DNA from: DASVTU01 sp036387415
GTDB lineage: Bacteria > Acidobacteriota > Blastocatellia > Pyrinomonadales > Pyrinomonadaceae
Direction of reading: 5' to 3'
Assembly: GCA_036387415.1 (NCBI GenBank)
Contig: DASVTU010000003.1
Span: forward strand, 46,973 to 110,972
DNA length: 64,000 bases
The position numbers and the translations under genes are program-made. How positions within the stretch are numbered: position 1 is the stretch's first letter; the number at the start of each line of letters is the position of its first letter. The notes below the pieces were generated by a model, which ran no database searches, was not told where the DNA came from, and was given only the letters and a program-made list of their open reading frames with translations. Shown in pieces: positions 35,413-44,877 of the stretch.

Positions 35413-35467
35413 GCGGTAAGTAGAAAGCGGTAAAGTGAAAATAGAAATCAGGAAGCGGTGAGCGTTG
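35405..35467. repeat. heptamer array between birA and the thioesterase gene
   Basis: Nine consecutive 7-nt words (AGCAGTA, AGCGGTA, AGTAGAA, AGCGGTA, AAGTGAA, AATAGAA, ATCAGGA, AGCGGTG, AGCGTTG). No inverted partner arm is seen. It overlaps the birA stop and the proposed GTG start of the next gene. Confidence 0.7.
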
Positions 35468-35907
35468 AACGAGAGATTGAGGGGAAGGCAGGAGGCCGAT
35501 TGATTAGCACAGAGAAGGAACTTCCGATTCGACCGTATGATGTGGACATGGCGGGGATAGTCAGCAACATCGTCTACGTGCGTTGGCTCGAAGATTTGCG
35601 TATGGCACTCCTGCATGAGTTTTTCGACGTGCCGGAGATGCTTGAGCGAGGTTTGATGCCCGTCGTCGTCCGCACGGAAATCGACTACCGCGCTTCGCTC
35701 CGGTTCCTCAACCGTTGCACAGGGCGCATGGATGTCGCCGCCATCGGTCGTACGTCCGCCACCATGCGCGCCACCTTTCGCAACGAAAGTGGAGCGGTTG
35801 CTGCCGAAGCCGTGCAAATCGGAGTTTTCGTCGATACACGGACGGGCAAACCCGTGCCTCTGCCCGACGAGATGCGCGCGTTGTTCGAGGAGAAGCGAGA
35901 GGAATAA
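35458..35907 (+). CDS. acyl-CoA thioesterase, 4HBT hotdog family
   Basis: 149 residues in a hotdog fold. RPYDVDMAGIVSNIVYVRWLEDLRMALL corresponds to the 4HBT catalytic helix region, with Asp (YDVD) as in 4-hydroxybenzoyl-CoA thioesterases, and VVVRTEIDYRASLRFLN is the second strand signature. It hydrolyses an acyl-CoA; chain specificity is unknown. The GTG at 35458 lies within the heptamer array, so a later start such as a TTG near 35500 (before ISTEKELPIR) is possible. Confidence 0.8.
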   Translation: MSVEREIEGKAGGRLISTEKELPIRPYDVDMAGIVSNIVYVRWLEDLRMALLHEFFDVPEMLERGLMPVVVRTEIDYRASLRFLNRCTGRMDVAAIGRTSATMRATFRNESGAVAAEAVQIGVFVDTRTGKPVPLPDEMRALFEEKREE

Positions 35908-36009
35908 GAGAGACGAGCGCGGCGCGGGATGAAATTCGTCTTGCTTTCGTGTCTCAGTCGATTGACCCGCCAGTCCGAAGTTTTTCGACGTGAACCCGTC
36001 AAATAATTC

Positions 36010-37308
36010 ATGACCCGAAACGGCGAAGGCCAACGCATCGTCATCAACACGTTCGGTTCGTTCGGAGACATCCATCCGTACATCGCCATCGCGTTGGAAC
36101 TCAAGGCGCGGGGACATCATCCCGTCGTCGCCACGGGCGCACTCTACCGCGATAAGATGGTCGCCGCCGGACTGGAACTGCATCCCATCCGACCCGACTT
36201 CGCGCCGCCGGAAGAGAACCGCGAGATGATCGCAAAGGCGATGCATCCTCTGACTGGCCCCACCTACATCCTTAAAGAACTGGTCTTGCCGTACCTGCGC
36301 GAATCTTACGAGGATTTGAGCGAGGCCGTGCGCGGAGCCGATTTGCTGTTAACTCATCCCTTATCTTTCATGGGGCCGTCGGTCGCGCAAACTTCGGGCG
36401 TGCGTTGGATTTCGAGCGTCCTCGCGCCCGCCTCTTTTCTCTCCGTTTACGACCCGCCCGTTGCGCCTGGGATGGAGTGGTTGACGAAGGTGTTCGCGTT
36501 GGGCACGGGCGCGACTCGTCTTATTTTTGGTCTCGCCAAAAACTTGACGCGCAGGATGGTGAAACCGCTTGATGAACTGCGCGCCGAACTCGGATTGCCG
36601 CGCGGCGGGAATCCCATCTTTGAAGGCCAACATTCGCCGCGACTCGTCCTCGCGCTCTTTTCGTCGCTCATCGGCGCGCCGCAAAAGGATTGGCCGCCGC
36701 ACGTCCGCGTCACGGGCTTTCCCTTCTACGACCGTTGGGACAAACCCGGCGAGGAGAACGGAATGCCGCCGCGCCTTCTGGAATTTCTCGACGCGGGCAC
36801 GCCGCCGATTGTGTTTACGCTCGGTTCGTCGGCGGTTTGGGTCGCGGAGGATTTTTACCGCGAGAGCATCCGCGCCGCACGCGCTCTCGGTCGTCGCGCC
36901 GTCCTGTTGATAGGCGACGAACGCAATCGCCCGCCCGATGACGGAGACGACGTAGCCGCATTCAACTATGCGCCCTACAGCGAACTCTTTCCGCGCGCCG
37001 CCGCCGTCGTGCATCAGGGCGGCATCGGCACTACGGCGCAAGGGTTGCGCGCAGGCAAGCCGACGCTCGTCGTCGCCTACGCACACGACCAGCCCGATAA
37101 CGGCGCACGCGTGACACGCCTCGGCACAGCGCGTACACTGCCGCGCAGAGCCTACAACGCCGCACGCGCCACGGCGGAGTTGAGCGCGCTGCTAAATAAT
37201 CCGTCCTACGCGGCCACAGCCGACGAGGTTGGCCGTCGCATCCGAAGCGAAAACGGCGCACGCGCCGCCGCCGACGCGATTGAAGAAGTGCTCAGTCAGG
37301 ATAGTTAA
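36010..37308 (+). CDS. UDP-glycosyltransferase-like protein (GT1/MGT, sterol-glucosyltransferase type)
   Basis: 432 residues. N-terminal acceptor domain: RIVINTFGSFGDIHPYIAIALELKARGHHPVVAT, the GSxGDxxP loop of GT1/GT28 enzymes. C-terminal donor domain: IVFTLGSSAVWV and AAVVHQGGIGTTAQGLRAGKPTLVVAYAHDQPDNGARV, matching the plant/bacterial PSPG-like HxGGxGT...P..DQ..N signature. It probably transfers a sugar to a lipid or small aglycone. No biosynthetic cluster surrounds it. It ends 18 bp before coaX. Confidence 0.88.
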   Translation: MTRNGEGQRIVINTFGSFGDIHPYIAIALELKARGHHPVVATGALYRDKMVAAGLELHPIRPDFAPPEENREMIAKAMHPLTGPTYILKELVLPYLRESYEDLSEAVRGADLLLTHPLSFMGPSVAQTSGVRWISSVLAPASFLSVYDPPVAPGMEWLTKVFALGTGATRLIFGLAKNLTRRMVKPLDELRAELGLPRGGNPIFEGQHSPRLVLALFSSLIGAPQKDWPPHVRVTGFPFYDRWDKPGEENGMPPRLLEFLDAGTPPIVFTLGSSAVWVAEDFYRESIRAARALGRRAVLLIGDERNRPPDDGDDVAAFNYAPYSELFPRAAAVVHQGGIGTTAQGLRAGKPTLVVAYAHDQPDNGARVTRLGTARTLPRRAYNAARATAELSALLNNPSYAATADEVGRRIRSENGARAAADAIEEVLSQDS

Positions 37309-37326
37309 CACGTCGTTTCTAAACTT

Positions 37327-38121
37327 ATGCTACTTGTGATAGACGTTGGAAATACGAATACATCGCTCGGCGTGTTCGAGGGCGAACGGCTGGTGGTGCA
37401 TTGGCGTCTGACGACGAAGCGTGCGCGCACGGTGGACGAATACGGCGTGATTGCGCGCAACCTGTTCGAGTTGGGCGAGGTGGATTTCAAGGCCATCACG
37501 GCGGTCGCTATCGCTTCGGTTGTGCCGCCGCTCAATTTCACTCTGAAGCGCATGTCGGAGGTATACTTTCATCTCTCGCCGCTTTTTATCGACCACACGA
37601 CGGACAACGGACTCGACATCCTTTATACTCCGCCGTCGGATGTCGGCGCAGACCGCATCGTCGATGCGGTCGCCGCACGACACAAGTACGGGACGCCGTG
37701 CATCGTCGTAGATTTCGGCACGGCGACTACCTTCGATGCCATCAATCGTGAAGGTCAATACGTCGGCGGCGTCATCACGCCGGGCATCAACATCTCTGCG
37801 GAGGCTTTGTTTGAACGTGCGGCGCGTCTGCCGCGCGTCGAAATCAAACGCCCGCAGAGCGTCGTCGGTTCTTCGACGGTCGGCTCGATTCAATCCGGCC
37901 TCTATTACGGCTACGTCGGGCTGGTCGATGAGATTTTGCGACGGATGGACGCAGAACTCGGCGGCGGCTCGCGCTTCGTCGCCACGGGTGGACTCGCGCC
38001 GCTCATCGCCACCGGCTCAGAACTCATCGACACCGTTGACGACGCGCTCACGCTCGATGGCATGCGCCTGATTCATGAGCGAAATCAGAATTCAGAAGCC
38101 AGCATTCAGGAGTCAGAATAA
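37327..38121 (+). CDS. coaX: type III pantothenate kinase CoaX
   Basis: 264 residues. It phosphorylates pantothenate in the first CoA step. MLLVIDVGNTNTSLGVFEG is the phosphate-1 motif of type III kinases, IASVVPPLN follows, and PSDVGADRIVDAVAA plus VDFGTATTFDAIN are the PANK signature and phosphate-2 motif. GGVITPGINISAEALFERAARLP and ATGGLAPLI complete it. The last 13 residues (QNSEASIQESE) are translated heptamer repeat and not part of the family, so the original stop was probably lost or replaced. Confidence 0.95.
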   Translation: MLLVIDVGNTNTSLGVFEGERLVVHWRLTTKRARTVDEYGVIARNLFELGEVDFKAITAVAIASVVPPLNFTLKRMSEVYFHLSPLFIDHTTDNGLDILYTPPSDVGADRIVDAVAARHKYGTPCIVVDFGTATTFDAINREGQYVGGVITPGINISAEALFERAARLPRVEIKRPQSVVGSSTVGSIQSGLYYGYVGLVDEILRRMDAELGGGSRFVATGGLAPLIATGSELIDTVDDALTLDGMRLIHERNQNSEASIQESE

Positions 38122-38199
38122 GAAGAATAAGAAGCAGATTTGACGAAAGCAGCCGAAGTTTTTTCTTCTGAATGCTGGCTTCTGAATTCTGGATACTGT
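38084..38199. repeat. inverted heptamer arrays at the coaX 3' end
   Basis: Left arm 38084-38125 (ATCAGAA, TTCAGAA, GCCAGCA, TTCAGGA, GTCAGAA, TAAGAAG). Right arm 38165-38199 (CTTCTGA, ATGCTGG, CTTCTGA, ATTCTGG, ATACTGT). Strong arm-to-arm complementarity could fold a hairpin in the coaX mRNA tail. The right arm ends one base before the next start codon. Confidence 0.8.
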
Positions 38200-38200
38200 T

Positions 38201-38977
38201 GTGAATTACTTTAATTACTTCACAGAGATTGAAGACGCTTTCATCCGTCGGCGGGGAAAGACGCTGCTGTTGAGTCCGATTGACTGGGCTTTGATTGAGA
38301 GTTGGCAGAGCATGGGCGTGCCGTTGCACGTCGCCCTGCGGGGCATCGAGCGTGCGTTCGATTCCTACGAGGCACGCCCGCGACGCCGTAGCGTCAAGAC
38401 TCTCTTGTACTGTCAGGAGGAGGTCGAGGCGCAGTTTGCCGAATGGCTCGAATCACAACTCGGCGCAAGCGAGAGCACGCATGCAGCATCCGCAACGGCG
38501 ACCGCCGACGGCGCGAACGCGACAGCAAGCGACGCCGCTGCCAGCACCAATGGCAACGACGGTCTTCCGTTTCCGCGAGCGGCGATTGAGGCGCATCTCG
38601 CGGAGTGTCGTGCATCGGTCGGACGCGCGTCGGAACGCGTGCGCGGCACGGCACAGGCAGCGGAACTCGCGGAGGCGTTGGCGCGTGCTGCTTCGCGTCT
38701 GGAAGATTTGGAGAAGGATTTCGCGCAGGCCGCGCGCCCCAACGCCGAGCAACTTGAAAGCGCCTTGACCGACCTTGAGCAGTTGCTCGACCGCGCGTTG
38801 CGTGCGGGTCTGTCGGCGGAAGAATTGGAGGCGCGACGCGTGCGTGCGGAGGAACAGTTGCGCCCCTACCGCAGTCGCATGGAGCGCGCGACCTACGAGC
38901 AGACGCTCGATAATTTGCTGGCGAAACTGTTGCGCGAAGAACGCGACGTGCCGCGTCTGAGTTTGTTCTACCTCTAA
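38201..38977 (+). CDS. conserved-looking helical protein of unknown function
   Basis: 258 residues from a GTG directly after the heptamer repeat. The first 75 residues look well folded (FTEIEDAFIRRRGKTLLLSPIDWALIESWQSMGVPLHVALRGIERAFD), then an Ala/Thr-rich linker (about 88-118), then an Ala/Glu/Leu/Arg-rich helical part likely to form coiled coils. No catalytic motif or membrane segment. I do not recognise a named family. It is followed 54 bp later by a small membrane protein gene. Confidence 0.7.
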   Translation: MNYFNYFTEIEDAFIRRRGKTLLLSPIDWALIESWQSMGVPLHVALRGIERAFDSYEARPRRRSVKTLLYCQEEVEAQFAEWLESQLGASESTHAASATATADGANATASDAAASTNGNDGLPFPRAAIEAHLAECRASVGRASERVRGTAQAAELAEALARAASRLEDLEKDFAQAARPNAEQLESALTDLEQLLDRALRAGLSAEELEARRVRAEEQLRPYRSRMERATYEQTLDNLLAKLLREERDVPRLSLFYL

Positions 38978-39031
38978 AGTTTTGTTCTACCTCTAACCAA
39001 CCTCCCCCAGCGGGAAAGAAGGAGAAAACTA

Positions 39032-39430
39032 ATGGCAAAGATGCAGATTAAACGTGTGGGCGTGCTTTCCACGGCCAAGATATTTGCGGTGGTCATGGCG
39101 GGCATTATGCTCATCATCATGATACCCGTCGCGCTCATCATGATGCTGGCCGGAAGCGCGGCTTCGTCTGAGAGCGGCGCGGCTGCGGCTGGCATGTTCG
39201 GCTTCGGCCTCATCGGTGTAATTCTCGCGCCGATTTTCTACGGTGTCATCGGTTTCATTTTCGGCGCGCTCTACGCTTTGATTTATAACATCGCCGCCGG
39301 ATTCGTCGGCGGTCTAGAGATGGATGTGGAAAACGTCGGATTTGAATACGGCGCCCCACCTCCTCCGTCGCAACCCTGGACACAACAACCGCAACCGCCC
39401 TATCAGTCGTCGGGCAATCAACCCTACTGA
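39032..39430 (+). CDS. small membrane protein, possibly DUF3566-like
   Basis: 132 residues. Two membrane segments: AKIFAVVMAGIMLIIMIPVALIMMLAG (about 14-40) and a Gly-rich one from GMFGFGLIGVILAPIFYGVIGFIFGALYALIYNIAAGFVGG (about 54-95). The opening IKRVGVLSTAKIF and the 'YNIAAGFVGGLEMDVE' end resemble DUF3566-type transmembrane proteins. The tail is Pro/Gln-rich and probably disordered. Function unknown. It is preceded by AAGAAGGAGA and is likely co-transcribed with the methyltransferase gene 23 bp downstream. Confidence 0.65.
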   Translation: MAKMQIKRVGVLSTAKIFAVVMAGIMLIIMIPVALIMMLAGSAASSESGAAAAGMFGFGLIGVILAPIFYGVIGFIFGALYALIYNIAAGFVGGLEMDVENVGFEYGAPPPPSQPWTQQPQPPYQSSGNQPY

Positions 39431-39453
39431 GCTTTTCGTTTCTTTCAAATCAT

Positions 39454-40767
39454 ATGGGTAAACAGAGACGGTCGCGCGCACCCTCGCAGGCGCGCGACCG
39501 TGGGACAACGACGAGCACGGTCGAGGTCGAAATCGAACGCATACTGCCGGGTGGTTTGGGGCTGGCGCACGCCGGAGGAAAAACCCTGCTCGTCGCGCTG
39601 GCCGCGCCCGGCGACCGCGTCCGCGTCCGCATCGAACGCGTGCGTGGAGCGGTGGCTTTTGCGTCCATCGAAGAAGTAATTACGCCTTCGGCCGTGCGCG
39701 TCGCGCCGCCGTGTCCCTATTTTGGACGCTGCGGCGGCTGCGACTTTCAACAACTCACCTACCAAGCGCAACTCGGCGCGAAAGTCGAAATCGTACGCGA
39801 CTGCCTCCAACGCATCGCGCGTCTCACCCCGCCCGCACACATCCCCATCACACCCGCGCCCGACCCGTGGCATTACCGTTCGCGCGCGCAATGGCAATAC
39901 GACCCGCGCCGCGAGTTGCTCGGCTACTACGAACGCGGCTCGCACAATGTCTGCGACGTGGTTGAATGTCCCGTCGTCGTCCCCGCGTTGCAGGAGAAGT
40001 TAACGGCCTTGCGCGAGGAGATGATGGCGGGACGTTTGCCGCAGGATGTGGGCGAGTTTCAGGCGGCGGCGGGCGACGACGGCGCGACGCTTTCGCCGCC
40101 CCTCGGCGTTGAAAGCCAAGCGAGCAGGGAAGCGGTCGAGACGGAGGCGCGAGGGGATGCGGGAGAGGGCGACGGCGCAGCGCGGGAGCGACGCGCAGAC
40201 GACGAACGCGAAAGCCTTCGTACCATCGGCGGCGAGCGTTACCGTTTCAACGCCGAATGTTTCTTTCAAATCAATCACGAACTGCTCGCGCCGCTCATCC
40301 TTGAAGCGACCAGAGAGGCGAGCGGCGGTGCGACCGCCGTCGATTTATACTGCGGCGTCGGCCTGTTCACCCTGCCGCTCGCACGTCGCTTCGCGCGCGT
40401 CGTCGCAGTGGAAGGAAACCCCGCCTCTTGCCTCTACGCGCGGCGTAATCTCGCAGACGCGGGACTCATGAATGCGCGCGTCGAAGCCTCAAGCGTCAGC
40501 GAGTGGCTGATGAGACACGCGGCGGAACTCGCGCCCGTCGATTTCGTCCTGCTCGACCCGCCCCGGGCTGGTGCCGACGACGGCGCGTTGGAAGGCATCA
40601 TCGCCCTCGAACCCCGACGCATCTCCTACGTCTCCTGCGACCCCGCCACCTTCGCACGCGACCTCAAAATCCTCAACGCACACGGCTTCCGGCTCGATTC
40701 CCTGATGGCCTTCGATATGTTTCCGCAAACTCATCACGTCGAACTCGTCGGGCAACTCCTGCGCTAA
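39454..40767 (+). CDS. class I SAM-dependent RNA m5U methyltransferase (RlmD/TrmA family) with TRAM domain
   Basis: 437 residues. TRAM domain at about 15-70 (VEVEIERILPGGLGLAHAGGKTLLVALAAPGDRVRV). The iron-sulfur cysteines are CPYFGRCGGCDFQ plus C in VVECPVV. The Rossmann motif is AVDLYCGVGLFTLPLARRFARVVAVEG. DPPRAGADDG and the catalytic Cys in ISYVSCDPATFARDL are intact. It methylates uridine C5 in rRNA or tRNA; which position cannot be decided. An unusual charged, variable insertion (about residues 200-250) splits the catalytic half. Confidence 0.9.
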   Translation: MGKQRRSRAPSQARDRGTTTSTVEVEIERILPGGLGLAHAGGKTLLVALAAPGDRVRVRIERVRGAVAFASIEEVITPSAVRVAPPCPYFGRCGGCDFQQLTYQAQLGAKVEIVRDCLQRIARLTPPAHIPITPAPDPWHYRSRAQWQYDPRRELLGYYERGSHNVCDVVECPVVVPALQEKLTALREEMMAGRLPQDVGEFQAAAGDDGATLSPPLGVESQASREAVETEARGDAGEGDGAARERRADDERESLRTIGGERYRFNAECFFQINHELLAPLILEATREASGGATAVDLYCGVGLFTLPLARRFARVVAVEGNPASCLYARRNLADAGLMNARVEASSVSEWLMRHAAELAPVDFVLLDPPRAGADDGALEGIIALEPRRISYVSCDPATFARDLKILNAHGFRLDSLMAFDMFPQTHHVELVGQLLR

Positions 40768-41401
40768 ACGATGCATCTAATGTTGCGTTAACAGCAAAAC
40801 TTTCTATTTCCGCTTCGTTGCCCGGCAATGCCTCTGATGTCGAGAAAACGAGCCGCCTTTCAACCCCCCTTTTACAACTAATTCGTCAGCGTTTGACAAT
40901 CAGCCTGTGCGCCTACTCCGACGCGTTTTCTGTGAGTAGAAACCCTTCGGCTGTCGAATTCGTCTCCAGATTTTCGTACTTCTTCTTCAAGGTTTCCAAA
41001 GATCGGCATTTAACGTTTATGCTGCTTTCACCTTCCGTCAAAAGTCTCGCGGCGAATAACTATCTTGTGGATTTTTCGTGCAGAGGCGCGTCGGATGCGG
41101 CTGCGTTTCCGGTCAATTCATCAGCAATCTTCAACCAGTCCGCGAGCGCCCAGACGTTTGCGGGATGGCCGCGGAAACTCTCTCCTGTGCCCCGGACGGC
41201 GCGAGCGAGTTTGAACTTTTCTTTCGCCCTTCAAATGATTCTCTTTTGAAGGTTCTCACGCTCCGACAAAAACGAGCATTTCTACTGTTAATGCGTTTGA
41301 GAGTTTGGAGAATACTGCTTTCAACCGAAGCTTTTCTTGCCAGACACTCTCAAGAAATTTTTTAACTTCGATTGCCTTTAATTTCCGAGGAGGATTTTTT
41401 A
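40768..41401. other. long intergenic region before the beta-propeller gene
   Basis: 634 bp with no credible gene on either strand. There is one good -35 box (TTGACA at 40893-40898) but no convincing -10 at the right distance. The region is followed by a strong ribosome site (GAGGAGG, 41387-41393). I see no repeat or RNA. Confidence 0.4.
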
Positions 41402-44400
41402 ATGAGAAGGAATTTCTCTGCGTGGCTATTGAGCCTTGCTCTGGTTCTGCCGATGCTGGCCTTATCGACCAACGCCCAAGACCTCAAAAAAGAGGCGACG
41501 CTGAAAACCACCGCCGCCGCTCCCACAACCCAACAGGCCGGAACAACGATAACCGACCCTGACCTTCCCGCCTTCATGCTCAACAAGATTGATAAAAAGA
41601 CGTTTCTGCGCCTGCGCGGCGAACATTTCAAGAAGTTGCGCGGCCTTCCCTTCGACCCGTCGAACAGCCCGCGTGTGAAGGCTCTCCGTGAATTAGAGCG
41701 ACAACAGCGAAGCATGCGCTCCACGACGCAGCAGACGAGCACCGACGGCGCACTCGTCGCCAACGCCGACGGCGAAGCCGTGACGGCCAGCGCCAGCAGC
41801 ACGACGACTTGGACATCCACCGGCCCCGCTCCGATTCCCAACGGTCAGACCGAAGGCATCGTGACGCCCGTTAGTGGTCGCACCGTCTCCATCGCTGTTC
41901 ACCCTTCAAATCCCAACATCGTCTATGCCGGAACGGCGCAGGGCGGACTTTATCGCACGCTCGACGGCGGTACGAGTTGGACGGCCATCATGGACGCGGC
42001 GCAGTCGCTTGCCATCGGCGCGGTTGCTATCTCTCCGTCCGACCCGACGACGCTTTTCGTCGGCACGGGCGAGGCCGAATTCTCCTGCGATAGCTTCTTC
42101 GGCGTCGGCGTCTATCGCATCACGAACGCCGAGAGCGCGACACCCACTCTCTCCGGCCCCTTCAACCTCGACGGAGCGGGCAGCGACGTTCTTTCCGGTC
42201 GCGCTATCTCAAAGATTCTCGTTCACCCGACCGACCCGAACACGATTTTCGTCTCGTCTGCGGCAGGCATCGGCGGCATCGGTTGCGATGCGCCAGTCGC
42301 ACAGGCGAGTCGCGGCGTCTTCCGTGCAACCAACGCGATGTCGGCTGACCCGCGTTTCAGCAAGCTGAACGTGACGCCCGCCAATGGCGGCAACCGCGCC
42401 GTCATGGACATGGTTTTCGAGCCGGGCAATCCGAACACGATGCTTGCCACGGTCGTCGGCTTCAACAGCAGCACCATCACCAACGACGGCGGCATCTGGC
42501 GCACCACCAACGCGCTCGCCGCGACCCCGACCTTCACCCGCACCCTCGGACTAGGCACCGCTTCCGTCAGTTATCGCGCGGAATTGGCGATTAACAAAAT
42601 CGGTTCCACCGTCACCGTCTACGCGACGACCGCCGAACCCGGCACTGGTTCTTGCTCCATCTACGGCGAGGGCGGGCAGTTGCGTAAATCAATCGACGGC
42701 GGCGTTACATGGTCTGCGCCCATCAGTAGCGCGAACGGCCACTGCGGCGGCCAGTGCAGCTACAACATGGCTGTTTCCGTTGACCCCAACAACGTCAACA
42801 ACGTCCTCATCGGCGGTCAGAACAATAGCGTCTGCTCCGGCGTGCTCAAGCGCACGACCAACGGCTCAACATTCGCCACCTCCGCCAACGGCCTGCACGC
42901 AGACACGCACGCCATCGTCGTCGCTCCTTCAAATTCGTCTATCGTCTACACGGGCAACGACGGCGGCATCTTCAAATCCACCGACGGCGGCGCAACATGG
43001 ACGAGTCTCAACAACACTGGCTTCAACGCCACGCAGTTTCAATCCATCGCGCTCCATCCGACCGACCCTTACTTCCTCATCGGCGGCACGCAGGACAACG
43101 GTACGCAGTGGCAGAAACCCGACAACACCTGGACGCGCGCAGACTACGGCGACGGCGGCTTCGCACTTATCGACCAGAACGCCACTGACACGACCAACGT
43201 GACCATGTATCACACCTACTACAACTCGCCGGGTGCGCTCATGGGCTTCGGACGCGTCACCACTACCGCCGACGCGCACGACGACGGTTGGGTCTTCTAC
43301 GGTTGCGGCGGCACGGCCAACGGCATCAACTGTAACGACTCGGCGGCTGAGTTCTACGCGCCGATGGCTCTTGGGCCGGGCAACCCGAACACGCTCTACT
43401 ACGGTTCCGACCGTCTCTATCGTTCCACGAATAAAGGCACCAACATGACCGCCGTCAGCCAACAACTCGTCGCGGGTGTTGCCCTGACCTCCATCGGCAT
43501 CTCGCCGCAGAGCGACGCCGTTCGCATCGTCGGCCTCGGCAACGGCAAGGTCTTCGCCACCACGTCTGGTTCCAGCACGCTCACCGACGTGACGAATGCC
43601 TCCTTCCCGGCCAAGTATGTCGCGCGCACCGTCATCGACCCCAACAACTCCAACACCGCCTATGCGACGTTCGCGGGTTTCGGTCTCGGCGCGGGACAGC
43701 ACATCTGGAAGACCACCAACCTCGCGGGCGGCGCGACGACGTGGACGCCCGCCGGAAACGGCATCCCCGACGTGCCCGTCGATAGCTTCGCCGTTGACCC
43801 TGCGGATTCCAACATCCTCTATGCGGGCACCGACATTGGCGTCTACCGCTCGACCGACGGCGGCGCAAACTGGGTTCCGTTCAGCAACGGCCTGCCGCGC
43901 GTCGCGGTCTTCGACATGGCGATTCAAAACTCCTCGCGTACCCTTCGCATCGCCACGCACGGGCGCGGCATCTGGGAAATCGGCCTGACCACCACGCCGC
44001 CCGCACCGCCTGCCGACCCGTCGAACCTCTCTGCCAACGCGTCGGCGCACAATCAGGTGAACCTCGCGTGGGCTGACAACTCGAACAACGAGAGCGGCTT
44101 CCGCGTCGAACGCTGCACGGGCGCAGGCTGCGCCGACTTCGTGCAAATCGCACAGACCGGAACCAACGCCACTACCTACAACGACAACACCGTGAGCGCG
44201 ACGACGACCTACACCTACCGCCTGCGCGCCTTCAACACGGGCGGCGATTCGGGTTACTCGAACAACGCCGAAGCAACCACGCCCGCGGCTCCGCAGCCGC
44301 CCGCCGCGCCGCTCAATCTGACGGCAACGGCCACTTCGTCCACCCAGATTAATCTCGCTTGGACGGACGCTTCGGTCAACGAAGACGGCTTCAAGATTGA

Positions 44401-44869
44401 GCGTTGTCAGGGTGCGGGCTGCGCCAACTTCGCGCAGGTCGCCACCGTCGGCGCGGGCGCGACGACGTTCCAGAACACCGGACTCGCCGCCAGCACGACC
44501 TACACCTACCGCGTCCGCGCCTTCAATAACGGCGGCGACTCGGCTTACACCAACACCGCCGCCGCCACGACGCAGGTCAATCCGATTCCGTCGGCTCCGA
44601 CCAATCTAACGGCGACGACGATTTCAAGGACGCAAATCAATCTCGCTTGGACGGACACCTCGAACAACGAAAGCGCGTTCCTTATCGAACGCTGCGCGGG
44701 TTCGACTTGCACCAGCTTCGCGCAGATTGCACAGACGGCGGCCAACGTCACCACCTACGCAAACACCGGACTGACGCGCCGCACGACCTATCGCTACCGC
44801 GTCCGCTCCTCGAATGCGTCGGGTAACTCCGCGTACTCGAACATCGTCACCGTGGCGACGAGCAACTAA
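41402..44869 (+). CDS. large secreted BNR/sortilin-like beta-propeller protein with three FN3 domains
   Basis: 1155 residues with signal peptide (WLLSLALVLPMLALSTNA). Residues about 140-865 are BNR/Vps10-like propeller repeats: NIVYAGTAQGGLYRTLDGGTSW, IVYTGNDGGIFKSTDGGATW, ILYAGTDIGVYRSTDGGANW. Three FN3 domains of about 96 residues follow (APxxPSNLxAxAxSxxQVNLAWADNSNNESGFRVERC), strikingly similar to one another, implying recent duplication. Each FN3 carries a conserved Cys pair (ERCxGxGCxxF). It is likely an extracellular glycan-binding or hydrolytic protein, but no catalytic residues are assignable. The start is fixed by GAGGAGG. Two strong hairpins follow. Confidence 0.87.
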   Translation: MRRNFSAWLLSLALVLPMLALSTNAQDLKKEATLKTTAAAPTTQQAGTTITDPDLPAFMLNKIDKKTFLRLRGEHFKKLRGLPFDPSNSPRVKALRELERQQRSMRSTTQQTSTDGALVANADGEAVTASASSTTTWTSTGPAPIPNGQTEGIVTPVSGRTVSIAVHPSNPNIVYAGTAQGGLYRTLDGGTSWTAIMDAAQSLAIGAVAISPSDPTTLFVGTGEAEFSCDSFFGVGVYRITNAESATPTLSGPFNLDGAGSDVLSGRAISKILVHPTDPNTIFVSSAAGIGGIGCDAPVAQASRGVFRATNAMSADPRFSKLNVTPANGGNRAVMDMVFEPGNPNTMLATVVGFNSSTITNDGGIWRTTNALAATPTFTRTLGLGTASVSYRAELAINKIGSTVTVYATTAEPGTGSCSIYGEGGQLRKSIDGGVTWSAPISSANGHCGGQCSYNMAVSVDPNNVNNVLIGGQNNSVCSGVLKRTTNGSTFATSANGLHADTHAIVVAPSNSSIVYTGNDGGIFKSTDGGATWTSLNNTGFNATQFQSIALHPTDPYFLIGGTQDNGTQWQKPDNTWTRADYGDGGFALIDQNATDTTNVTMYHTYYNSPGALMGFGRVTTTADAHDDGWVFYGCGGTANGINCNDSAAEFYAPMALGPGNPNTLYYGSDRLYRSTNKGTNMTAVSQQLVAGVALTSIGISPQSDAVRIVGLGNGKVFATTSGSSTLTDVTNASFPAKYVARTVIDPNNSNTAYATFAGFGLGAGQHIWKTTNLAGGATTWTPAGNGIPDVPVDSFAVDPADSNILYAGTDIGVYRSTDGGANWVPFSNGLPRVAVFDMAIQNSSRTLRIATHGRGIWEIGLTTTPPAPPADPSNLSANASAHNQVNLAWADNSNNESGFRVERCTGAGCADFVQIAQTGTNATTYNDNTVSATTTYTYRLRAFNTGGDSGYSNNAEATTPAAPQPPAAPLNLTATATSSTQINLAWTDASVNEDGFKIERCQGAGCANFAQVATVGAGATTFQNTGLAASTTYTYRVRAFNNGGDSAYTNTAAATTQVNPIPSAPTNLTATTISRTQINLAWTDTSNNESAFLIERCAGSTCTSFAQIAQTAANVTTYANTGLTRRTTYRYRVRSSNASGNSAYSNIVTVATSN

Positions 44870-44877
44870 ACAACAAC

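Noticed and set aside
34678..36246. 522-aa open frame on the minus strand opposite birA and the thioesterase
   Set aside because: It is antisense to well-recognised genes; its residues show no family and it crosses the heptamer array. Long antisense frames are expected in G+C-rich DNA.
22804..38199. CRISPR interpretation of the repeat arrays
   Set aside because: The units are 7 nt, degenerate and contiguous without spacers, and no cas genes are present.
42929..44146. 405-aa minus-strand frame opposite the propeller gene
   Set aside because: Arg/Val/Gly-biased translation typical of the opposite strand of a repetitive G+C-rich gene.
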